From Scytalidium lignicola (Eukaryota > Ascomycota > Leotiomycetes), in contig NCSJ02000103.1 in NCBI GenBank assembly GCA_002812745.2, positions 1 to 64,000 of the forward strand: a DNA stretch of 64,000 bases. The letters run 5' to 3'. The translations under genes and the position numbers were made by a program. Shown in pieces: positions 37,498 through 47,385 of this stretch. Position 1 is the first letter of the stretch. Every line of letters begins with the position of its first letter. The notes beneath the pieces were generated by a model that ran no database searches, was not told the DNA's origin, and saw only the letters and a program-made list of their open reading frames with translations.

Positions 37498-37854
37498 TGT
37501 TACAAAACTACATCATCCAGGTCACTGGATAATAAGGGTAAGGTAGATGTTCAAGGACAACGGAAACGTATAACATACAAGCAAACGACTAAGTCAAGAG
37601 CAAGATCTAGTAATGTATTTAGGTTAAACATAAGGAGTCTACTCTTATGTTCTTACAATGTGCTTATATAGATAATGAAATCCAACTGGACCTCTTGGAC
37701 CCCCCAAGTCCCCCAGGTCCATGGACCCCTTGGACCCCTCAGGTCCCTTGGGTCCTAATCAGGTCACGTGATCGTTAGGTTCTCTATATACACTCTGCTG
37801 TGTATCGAGCCTCAGGCCTACACCAATCATCGTGTTACAGTAAAACCTGTAACA
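37498..37854 (-). repeat. Long terminal repeat (5' LTR of the gypsy element)
   Basis: It begins and ends with the short inverted termini TGTTACA and TGTAACA (TG...CA) and is 357 bp long. It adjoins the gag region on the expected side. The middle is much less AT-rich than its surroundings and holds a run of GGACC/GGTCC pentamers (about 37,690-37,765). No second LTR copy is in the window. Confidence 0.7.
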
Positions 37855-38376
37855 TAAATGATTAGAAATCTAACCTTTTAAGGGTAATCAATTTATTAAA
37901 GATAAACCTTTATAAGTATATACTGTTTCTTATATACTTTTCAGCTTATAAGACTAAACAAGTTAAGGATAAAAAATTCTTTAACAAGAATATTTATCTG
38001 ATTAATGCTTGTTAACTAATTAGCTTTCATTATGTTATCAGTATATTATAAGAAGTTAATAACAAAATTTATGTAGATATAACAAGAAATATATACAAAA
38101 GGATAAGGAATAGTAAGATAATAGATGAATTTGTAAGATAAGGCCTTTATAATGCTTGTTATCAGCTTTAAGCTAATTGGTTAAGAGATATTAAGGTTAA
38201 ATATATAAAAAGAGATTTTGTGATGAATCTAAAACAAGTAAAGATTATGGTTTCTGATGATATACTTGACAATAAAGGAGGTGTAAGACTTCTAAGGGAT
38301 GAGGACTTAGTGGATGACAACAATAAACCTTTGCATTAAATTCCTTTTGTTTATTTTAGTATATAATTTCTTTTCC
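37855..38376. other. AT-rich RIP-like DNA, unidentified
   Basis: Flank of the LTR. Stops in all frames; nothing is recognisable. Confidence 0.4.
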
Positions 38377-38724
38377 AAGAGCTTATAACTATGCAAAACA
38401 GACTAATAAACAAAATCATACTAAAACTTATACTTTTTAATTGAATATAATTCAATTATTTTATATTACAAAAAACCATTGATTTTAAAAATATTTATTT
38501 TCTATTTACTAAATTACTTACAAGTGTAAAAATGTAAAAATATAATATTATATACAATAATAACTTTTTTTTTNGTTAATTTTCTACATAAAATTATTAA
38601 AATTACAATTATACATAGATTTTTTTTNAATTATATTAGATTATAGTAGAGAATTTTAAATTTTAAAAGTATAAGTTTTAGTGTGATTTTATGTATTAGT
38701 CTGTTTTGCACGGTTATAACTCTT
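38377..38724. mobile_element. MITE-like element with 60-bp terminal inverted repeats
   Basis: The ends are inverted copies: 38377-38437 and 38665-38724 match at about 55 of 61 positions with one single-base indel, sharing the core GCAAAACAGACTAATA. Four of the five mismatches are transitions or RIP-like. The 227-bp interior is almost pure A/T with two Ns (38574, 38628 area) and has no ORF, so it would be non-autonomous. Target-site duplication could not be fixed by eye. Confidence 0.65.
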
Positions 38725-39589
38725 ATATTTCATGTAAATATACTCTTGTACAATATCATCTTAAGTTATTGCATTCTAGCCTAGTGTGATCGACTTGTTA
38801 TTGTTTAATATTGTCCTTATAAGAAAGTTCAATATAACTTAGTCCTCTGGAATACAATTATAAGGATAAGTTATTATTCTATTTGAATTTCTCTTTATTA
38901 ACTTATTAAAGTTAAGTAACTCTAATAAGTTAAACAATGTTAACTAGGATATGATAAAGACCTTGATCATATTGTTATATGACTTATATTAATGTATTAT
39001 AAGAGGTATTGTTATTCTGATCTTCTTTTTGCATATTCTTATGTTTAGATTATTATCATGTGGTAAAATCTTCTTATAAGTACTATTAAGGATTAACTTA
39101 ATATGTTAACAAGGGCTTAAGTTATATACATAAGTATAAATACTAATGTTTCTAAGATTCTTGATTATAATCTTGATAATACTATTATATTATACTTTTA
39201 TTTGTTTGTTTAGACTAAAGATGTTTTGCTTGTTAACAACTTGAACATAGAATGAATCTTGGAAAGTAGTTATAATAGTCTTGTTAATTAAGCTTTTAAC
39301 TATTTAAAAGTGTATTAAATGTTTTAATATGTTGTAAATAAGACTAGTATCTATTTGTTCTTACAGTATAACTAAGAGGTTGATTATCCTTTGACTAGAG
39401 TTGTTTAAGATGTTATATTAGTAATTAATGCTTAGTACAACTTGGAATGCTAGAACTTCAGTAATGTTAACATGATTATTAATTGATTTTTCCTTTAATG
39501 CTATAAGCTATTTATTATAATATTAAATACTAAGTGTAAACTAAATATAGATATTTAAAAGGTATAAATATATTAGAAGTTCTACAATC
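38725..39589. other. AT-rich RIP-like DNA, unidentified
   Basis: Lies downstream (minus-strand sense) of the caspase-like pseudogene. Nothing is recognisable. Confidence 0.4.
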
Positions 39590-40740
39590 TACTTTATTTA
39601 AACTTTACTCTTAATGTTCAACACTTTTATGTTAAAAGTGAGAGGTTTAGCAGAGGTGATATTTGCAAAGTAACTTCTCTTAATATTATATCTAGGTTTC
39701 CAGCCTAAGGAGTAAATGGTCAATTAATTACTATCATAAAGCCTTTAAGCTTGTCTAACTAATAGATGAAAATTTTTGTTATATTCAATGATACTTATTG
39801 ACCTTGTCTTATAATTTGGTTTAAGTAAGCTAAAGAAGCTTTGTTCTTCATCTCCATATTTAACAAGATATTGTTTTATATAAGCTTTTTAGAATAAAGC
39901 ATATAAATGATAGTAAATGTCTTTATGTCTTCTTTTAAGTCTGTAGTTTAACAAGGTATTGGATAAAAAGAAAAATAAAGCTTTGTATTTCTTTTCCTTC
40001 TTAAGTATATAACTACTTCCCTTAACCATTTCGTCAGGTTTACAAGTAATAAGAACAGTATACTGATTTAACTTTAACAACTAATTATCTTGTATAAATG
40101 TATTATAGTTTATAAAGTATGCATTTATAAGTGTTAAGTTATTATTTACATCTAATAAATACTTTAAGGCTTTTACAAGTTCAAAGGGGAGATATTAAAG
40201 ATCAAGGTTATTATTATAATAAACACTTGTTAAAAAATAATAATCAAGAACAAGAGTAATGACTAGTCCTTTGTTTATTATGATGTTAAAAAAGAAGGTT
40301 AATCGTAAGTTAAGAAGAAGTTCTTATGGACTTTGATCTTTTATAAGAAGAATTATTACCAAGTCTTCAGTTAATTAGTTAAAATAGTCAAGGTATAACT
40401 TTTGCTTGATTTCATGGCCAGAGAAGTAGATGTAAACATAGTCTTTATATTGTACTTAAGATGTAGTTGTTTTAAGAGCTAAAGTCATATTACAATATGT
40501 TAGCTAGTGTTATTAATCCTCAGATAAGGCATTTATCCTTAATTTAAGGCTATTGCTTATAGTAAAAGTTTAGATGTCAACTAAGCTTAGTTAACTTTTT
40601 AAGCATTTCTTGATTACCTTAACATCTTGAACACAACTCCTCAAAAGCCTCTTTGTCTTTGGATAAGCATTGATATTAATCAGGATTGTATATTGACTAG
40701 CTATGACATGGTTGTTATTTATGCTAGTCTAACGGGTTTG
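39590..40740 (-). pseudogene. Fungal caspase-like (peptidase C14) gene, RIP-inactivated
   Basis: A single minus-strand frame, broken only by stops, runs from 40740 to about 39590. It reads 'YTILININAYPKTKRLLRSC' with VQDVKVIKKCL (the start of the caspase p20 core), then 'DYVYIYFSGHE' with the catalytic His at 40414-40416, then KGLVITLVLDYYF at 40237-40242, where the family has the catalytic D-C-C-F-S. Both Cys are now Tyr. The C-terminal part (YTVLITCKPDE, LKRRHKDIYYHLYALF, YGDEEQSFFSLLK) also follows the family. In fungi such proteins are tied to cell-death and allorecognition gene sets. Not functional as sequenced: several stops, catalytic Cys lost. Confidence 0.82.
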
Positions 40741-41217
40741 AATTGTCCCCTTAAAAAAGGTAAGTAAATTAGGTAGAATGAAAATTATAAACTCTGAGGA
40801 CACAATGTAAGCGATTGACTACTTGTACATTACTATAAGCTTTATAAACTTAACTTTATTAATACTATTAAACTTAGGCAGAGTTATAATCAAGGAAGAC
40901 ATAGATTAGTTAGGCAGCAGCACAACTTACAATATACTGAATTGCTTAGTAAGTGATAAAGTAGTTGTTTTATATTTAAGCCTATTAAGTTGATGTGTAA
41001 AGGTTTAATTCGATGTCCTACATCTTACTTCCTCATGTCTTTATACAATCTTGAGTCTTGCTATTAGTATTACCTTATTGTCTTTAACAGGATGGCCGTT
41101 CTTAAAGCTCAGGATACACTCTTAAGCAAAGTAGAGTTTTGCAATTAGGTAAGGCTTATTACAAGATCCATCAAAGCTTAATATATACACTTTGTCTTTA
41201 ACATGGAATTTAGGTTC
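40741..41217 (-). pseudogene. In-frame N-terminal extension of the caspase-like pseudogene (unidentified)
   Basis: The same frame stays readable upstream, interrupted only by stops, starting EPKFHVKDKVYILSFDG and continuing PYLIAKLYFA, FKNGHPVKD. It looks like former coding sequence of the same or an adjoining gene. The FHVKDKVYI-PYLIAKL pattern is faintly BAH-like, but I would not call a domain. Confidence 0.4.
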
Positions 41218-41959
41218 TTATGTATAATCTTTGTTAGTACTTAGCATTTTTCTTAATATGATAACTTATTACATTAAAATTTTTAACATATAACTAGTCT
41301 TCTTCGTTATTAATAATGAAATTGTCATTTTTACTTTTAATGTTAGTTTATACATTTACTTTAGGTAGATAAAGATGGATTAAGAAGTATACTCTGAAGT
41401 TATAGTTATTATAATAATTTTAACTCAGATGTTATGAAGAAGTATAATAGTCTAGTCTGTACTTATTAATCCTTGATAATATATATTATAGTTATTAATG
41501 TATTAAAGTTAAGCTATTCTTGTTATTACCTAAATATATTCTAACAAGTTAAGTTAAGGTACATTAGTTCTTTTATGATTTAGATTATTTTGCATTGGAC
41601 AATCTCTTAACTGTATATCTGTACATAAGCCTAAGTGAGTGTTAACACAGACAGTTAACCTTAAGCTATTTAAAACAATATCTTGTAAGAGGTTAAAGAG
41701 AACTATTAAGGCCTCATATGATCTATGTCCTTCTTGCTCATGAATTGCACAACATTATAAGCAAAGAAAACGTGATATCATTATATCCTTGTAGTAACCT
41801 TAACAGTACTAGTCTAATAACTGTATTCTGTAGATACTACTCTTTTTAAGTTTATACTTTAACTTAATGTCTAGTCTTTATACATATACTAGGCTCTTAG
41901 CTTTGTATTATAGTATTAAAGACAAACATGATTAGAAGAGTAGTATACTTAGTAGATTC
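41218..41959. other. AT-rich RIP-like DNA, unidentified
   Basis: Separates the caspase-like and DUF6594 pseudogenes. No recognisable frame. Confidence 0.4.
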
Positions 41960-42850
41960 AGTTAATGATTTGTTAGTCTTATAAGTAGATAAGCATTTAT
42001 ATAACCCTTATAATAATCAGTTCCATTGTTTATAATTTTGTCAATCAAGACAAGGTAAGAAGATATAAGATTGTGAAAAGTATAACAATGATGATCTTGA
42101 CAGAGAAGGTTTTAATAATATTATATATAATAATTAACATTATTAATAACATCATTATCAAGAAGAACAATATTAATTTTGTTGTATACTAGATTAAATA
42201 CCCTTAATATATAAATATGTTTAAGTTAGTAAAGACATAGTTAGACTAGCTTAGTAAGCATTAGTTTAATATAAGTAAAGATGCATGTATTCTTACCCTT
42301 CAAAAACTATACTAATACTGAATAAGTTTATCTTCTACCTAAGTTTCAAGTTGTATGACTGTATTATCCACTATAAGAGTTAAGGAGACTAACTTGTCCA
42401 AGTATACAAGATATGTTATCTTGTCTCTAACAAGGTTACTCATCCTTACTACCTAATTTCACAAGCTCCTCACATCCCTTGGCTTTGCTAGCAGTAAGCT
42501 TATAACATAGCTAGCTTTGTTGATAAACTGATTTAACTTTATGAATAAGTATTTATAATTTATATACTCTTGAAGACTCTTACCATAATCAGCCATAACT
42601 ACCTTAATATTAATTAGAGTAAAGAGCCGATTGATATTTCTATCACAATAACTCTTTCCAAGAAAAAGAGGCAAAGCTTCCTCTTTATTGATTTGTTCTA
42701 GCTGTTCCTCGAGAAAAGACAGTTTGTCTTGTTTCAGGAGAAGAAGCCAAGCTTGTAGCTTGTCAAAACGACGGAATAAAAACCAGGAGTGATACATTAA
42801 GAGGAGCGCGGTGAATTGAGGATATCCGACGTTATACTGTTCGACTAGGT
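41960..42850 (-). pseudogene. DUF6594 membrane-protein gene, RIP-inactivated
   Basis: The N-terminal part (42850-42459) is open and reads GYPQFTALL, HSWFLFRRFDKLQAWLLL, LKQDKLSFLEEQLEQI, then LGKSYCDRNINRLF, the standard opening of the fungal DUF6594 family. The same frame continues past stops with DKITYLVYLDKLVSL, VEDKLIQY, IYNIIKTFSVKIIIVI and TMELI, the usual C-terminal membrane part. TGG-to-TAG and CAA/CAG-to-stop changes explain the breaks. It would have been a membrane protein of unknown role. At least five stops make it dead. Confidence 0.78.
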
Positions 42851-44789
42851 TTGGTATAGTTAGTTAGCCTGTAAGAACTAGGCAAGCAATGATACATACT
42901 ACTCCCCATTTCTAGATCGTTGATACATGCAAACTCAAAACACCACAAGCGTTGGAGACAAGACCGAAAGAGCGATATCATCGCATACCTTTTTACCATG
43001 TACGAAAAAGTGCATAAGTTAGTTTCAATCACCACTAAATGTATTTTAGTTGAAAGTGAAGAGTGTTAAGGTTAGGTGGGGTAAGTATAACGGTGTTAAG
43101 ACGAAGTAATAACTAACAGTGTTCGTGGGACAAGGCAAAAAGTAGATGGGAGTTTGCTAGGACAAGGTAAATATACTGGGGAGGGAAATATGCTAGGGGA
43201 TGGAAATGTATTACCACATGCAGCCGGCTCTGTAAAGGAATCTTATAAAGCAGCGAGTGGTGCCAGACCTTCATTCTAACCTACTAATTAAAATTCTGCC
43301 TTACTGGGGTTTACATAAATCTCTCCAAAGTCACTGGGTTTGGATGCAGCATCGCCACTGCTGCCCTTAGCTGATCTTAAGCTTTTTATTTACTATTTCG
43401 GTGTTAACCACTGACACAAATCTGCCTTGCTAGACCCGCAATGCCTTCGTGTAAGTAGATATAAGTAACATGGAAACTGTAGCCAATTTGTAAAGACCAG
43501 AAAAGGACTCTCCTGAGCAAATCCATCTAACTCATTAGCATGCTCAGAATTCAGGCTCAACTTAGGTTAGAGCAGCGACTGCTCAGGTTCAAAGACAAAT
43601 ACGGATTCCAGTGAAGTGAATTGTCGAATGTGATGGCAACAGTAATATCGGACGTCTGCAGATGCTGCCTCTATTTACCATTACTCGCTACTGCTCACCC
43701 TCCTGATGTAGGACTATAAAGGCAATCTTAGTATAAGTTAGCTAAGAAAGACTACCTTAAAGATAGAACTAGTTTTCGCTTCTTCTTAAGCATATATAGC
43801 ATCTACAGATTAAATACTGTTATAAACCATCTTCTTTCAATCTAGCAGATCAAGCTTTAATTTCACTTCCCTAGCCAAAACTTCCTCAACTACAACTTAG
43901 CCTAAACCTTTTCTTTCAAAGCAAACTTATCTATATTAACTTGTAAAACAGTTCTCAACCTCAAGATAATATAATAGAACCTTTATACCAATTAAAATAT
44001 TAAGCAAACTCTTTCATTTTCATCTTTTAAAATGCTATTAAAATCAGGGGATAAAAGCATTAAATATCAAATGTCTTTATATTGTTGTTCTACAGAAGAA
44101 AGCTCACAAGCTTCAAAGTCTAAGCTTTGTTGCTAGTGATTACAATAGATCTGGATAGATAGAGAGATAACATTACGAGATAAGTTTAGACATACACGAT
44201 TCTGGGAGCACCCAGGCACAAGCTCTGGGAAACCGGTCGAATCAAGGAATAACATTACTTGGGATGATGAGACTATTGAAAAGATCGATGCTGTGCAGGA
44301 TGTTGGAATTATATATATGACGAGAGAAGAGATTTCAGAACAAAGTAAGTGCGAATCTTAAAACGTCTTTACAAATTGTATAGATTAACGCTTCAGAGAT
44401 TTGGTGCTAACTCTCCGAAACCAAAGTCTACCCACAACTTCTCGATAAGTGGCGCTATAGGCCATTATGGTGGAACTGTCATGACTTTGCAATCCGACTA
44501 GCGTATATTATCCAGTGTCGAAGAAGTTTTTGCTTATTTCAGCATAGATGTTTACAAGAACTATTAGTGGGGTTAATTTCAGCCAATTCGAAAAACACTG
44601 ATTAAGGCCTTTGGTCGAAAACACCGCCGAGACTCGGGGAATCGCCATCCTACGAAGCATGATTCGGACTTGTAGTGTTTGCCTTTCATAAATTCGAAAT
44701 GACTCTGGTGAAATGTTCGATTCCAAATTACAATTTGAGTGGAATTCAGAGTTGCTTCATCCATATCTGTTTAACCCAAAGTTTATTCA
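42851..44789. other. Transition from AT-rich island to normal DNA
   Basis: AT content falls gradually after 42.8 kb. Short frames at 44.2-44.4 kb and 44.5-44.76 kb (-) have no recognisable domain. No gene is supported. Confidence 0.4.
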
Positions 44790-45560
44790 CGATGTCTTCC
44801 ACATCCAACTTCAAAATTGCCGTTCTAGGAACGGCCCAGCAGGACTCACACTGGCCTCCTTGCTCACGACCAGTCCCAATTCATTCGATTTCACTAACTT
44901 CGAGCTGAAAGAAAAGCCAGAGTTATCAATTGTGAATCTCTCTTCTGAAAGCCTCAGATTTTGGTCTATAGGCCATTGAATCTTGCGGTGTTTACTCTCA
45001 GTTTCTCGAAATCAACAGCGAGTGCACTGAGCAGGCAATCATCTCCGATAAGAGCGGCAACGTTCTTTTCGACGATATTGGTGAAGGCTGCCCGGAAATC
45101 TTCCTCAATGCGCTTGCGTATCCCTTGCTCTCATTTGTCCCGACGGAGAGGATGAAATGGAATACCACAGTTCTCTCCGTAAAACTAGCCAGTGGTAGCC
45201 AGAAAGGGATTGTAGAATACACCCATGAGAATACGACATCTTCGACATTCGAAATGTACGACCCCCGGTCTATAGTGGCATCATCGCCATAACTCTCAAT
45301 GTACCAAAATTGGCAGAAAATGATCCTGCTCTCAACGCCCTGATGGGAGGCGGAGCTTTTGTAGTTTGTGGGGGTGGTAAAGTTGTTCTGGCATAAAGAG
45401 GAATTCACCGCACTGCCCGTCTCCATCTCTTCCCATTCCAAAACCAAGACCAGGTACCGACAACAGCTCGGGTCTTCTAATTACGATGAGAAAGTCGGAC
45501 AAAATCCGGCTCTTGATCCTAATCGACTGCTATCCTCTCTCCCACCAAAGAATCCTTGAC
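44790..45560 (+). pseudogene. FAD-dependent monooxygenase remnant
   Basis: FKIAVLGT followed, after a one-base frameshift, by GPAGLTLASLL makes the GxGxxG FAD-binding start. FELKEKP is the acidic strand end. After a break, 'IESCGVYSQFLEINSECTEQ' and 'SDKSGNVLFDDIGEGCPEI' follow the TetX/salicylate-hydroxylase-like order, then 'ERMKWNTTVLSVKLASGSQ'. The middle (GGSLDLH region) and the DG motif are missing or broken by stops. A decayed gene of unknown substrate. Confidence 0.6.
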
Positions 45561-45897
45561 TGACTTTTTCCAATTTTAGCTGGCGGCAGTAGTTGAGGAG
45601 CCCAAACAGGTCGCCTTTGACGCTAATCCATTCACCATCGCTCTCACTTTCGACTCACCCTTGCTCACCTTGACTCACTCAAAACCACTGGTAAAGCGGC
45701 TCTGCTCACCTTTCCGAACAAAAGCGGATTTTCTTCATGTCAGGATTGGCGTGTGATAATGGGCTGTTTTACTGTGATATTACTAAAATTTCACCCAATG
45801 GATATCAAAAAGGATATCAAGAAGGATATCAAGAAGGATATTTTCAACATAAGCCTGCATGTTATCATTAATGATAACTTCTTTTTTTGTTCTATCG
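45561..45897. other. Intergenic with a 12-bp tandem repeat
   Basis: 3' flank of the minus-strand membrane-protein gene. The repeat at 45800-45842 is the only structure seen. Confidence 0.5.
45800..45842. repeat. 12-bp tandem repeat
   Basis: The unit GGATATCAAGAA occurs about 3.5 times; the first copy has A for G. It lies just beyond the stop codon of the membrane-protein gene. Confidence 0.8.
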
Positions 45898-47056
45898 CTA
45901 AGTGAAGGAAGAGTTTTCCGGAAATACACAAGTACAAGTCTGTGCAACAGCGGCAGCTTGTCTGGCTAATAATAGAGACTGATAGGTATATCTCGTAGAC
46001 AGACCAGCAGTAATGGACCCGATGATTCCAAAGATAATAGTCAAACCTAGAAGGAGAACGCCAAACAACCAAAAGCTGTACCATCTCATGACATCTCGGC
46101 GGTCATGTAGTAGTTGCATCATTGACGGCGGCGGAGAACAGAACTCCGTATACAATATCGCCATTTTATCTCTCCAGAATTTCAGATCAGAAAGATATAT
46201 TGAACCAGGGTGGTTAGTTGGGCCTTCCATTCCGAATGTCTGGTCATGCTCTCGGAGTAATTTCTGGGTCCTTGAATCCGAGCTTGGAAATAGTAAATTG
46301 ATGGTTTTAGTATACTCTTCGATTACTTCCACAGGGATGATAGATTTGTTACTAGAACACTTATTTTTAGCTCGATGCTCACTTCAACGCAACCCTCATC
46401 ATTTGGACTAGAACATACCTGCCTCGTAGTACGTTCATATAACCCTTCAGCGGGAATACTTTCAGTATCCTGGCGTCCTTGTCGAAATCAAGGTGCTCAC
46501 TGAGGTCGCACGTCCACTCTATTTTGACCGCGCTCCACTGTCTCAGCTTCACCATTGTGAAATCATCAGCAAATGGATAATGGAACATCTTCTCATATTG
46601 CCCCAGAATCAATCGCGGCTGTGGAAATTGTGCTGCGATCAACGACTCAAGTGAAGTATAATCATCCCACTGAATGGAGCTAACAGCCGGACAGTACTCA
46701 TCGTCTCTGACATTAATTACCAACCACAGCCTCAGAGTTAAGTCTATGATCCTATTTATGCTGTCTTCTGAATGAGATTCAAAGGTTCTGTCTTGAATAA
46801 GTATGCTGCGAATATTACCTCGTAGGCATGGCGAATGGTCTAACACGGCCTTATGTATTACCCTCATGATGATTTGAACGTGCTCCGGACTCACATCGCC
46901 CATTCTATCTATTTCGGGAGGCGAGCCACGTGTGATCTCAGTCCATGTAAAACTATAATATTCTTGATACTTGCGGAAGGTCTTAATATCGATGCCAGCC
47001 TCGTCGACTTCAAGGAAAGTTGCGAGTGTCTGCCTGAATGAATTGTCTGAATCCAT
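45898..47056 (-). CDS. Fungal-specific membrane-anchored protein, unknown function
   Basis: Two exons (47056-46419, 46351-45898) give 363 residues; the 67-bp intron joins LRG to SNKSIIPVEVIEEY in frame. The N-terminal 300 residues are soluble. The segment 'VKIEWTCDLSEHLDFDKDAR' followed by a hydrophobic KVFPLKGYM matches a pattern (IeWT-x-x-L-x-x-HL) I have seen in many lineage-expanded fungal hypothetical proteins. A membrane segment lies near residues 312-335 (FWLFGVLLLGLTIIFGIIGSI). No enzyme motif is visible. It is divergent from the trypsin-fold gene, with 329 bp between the two starts, which suggests co-expression. Confidence 0.72.
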
Positions 47057-47385
47057 TATTCGTGAGGTGTATTTCGGGCTTGTGAGATCGTTTGGACGCC
47101 TTCAGATTAATGCAGAGAGTTCTACCAAGTGTTTGGTTCATGTGTATTTTTGTTACATAGCGATTGCTTTGAAAGATATCAAGAGCCTTGCTGTAGGACG
47201 GCTGAAATTAGTACAGCGCCACGTCTCGGGCGTTTTTNGATGAGCTGAAACTGATATTGTAAGCTGAGATCGCCTCGCCCTCGTTCGGTGAGAAAATCGC
47301 CTCGCGCAGCCTTGCATGCGTATGTCGATGCGCCAGTCTCTCCTTCTCTTGTGTAAATATTTCTCATAGCTCTCATCATAGTGCA
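47057..47385. promoter_or_regulatory. Divergent promoter between membrane protein and trypsin-fold gene
   Basis: 329 bp between outward start codons, with an N at 47238 beside a T-run. No coding frame is convincing. Shared control is inferred from geometry only. Confidence 0.45.

Larger units (their letters stand above)
33956..37854 (-). mobile_element. RIP-degraded Ty3/gypsy LTR retrotransposon, truncated
   Basis: On the minus strand, in order: a 357-bp LTR (37854-37498), a gag-like region with acidic and basic blocks (about 37.49-36.04 kb), a protease-length stretch, and a reverse transcriptase core (34378 to about 34020). The element then runs into the Ns, so RNase H, integrase and the 3' LTR are missing. 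Many stops and C-to-T/G-to-A type changes mean no protein is made. The gag-RT order and RT motifs match Ty3/gypsy and not copia; without integrase the family rests on RT alone. Confidence 0.82.

Noticed and set aside
41040..41217. BAH-domain call for the FHVKDKVYI stretch
   Set aside because: Only a short weak resemblance in heavily mutated DNA.
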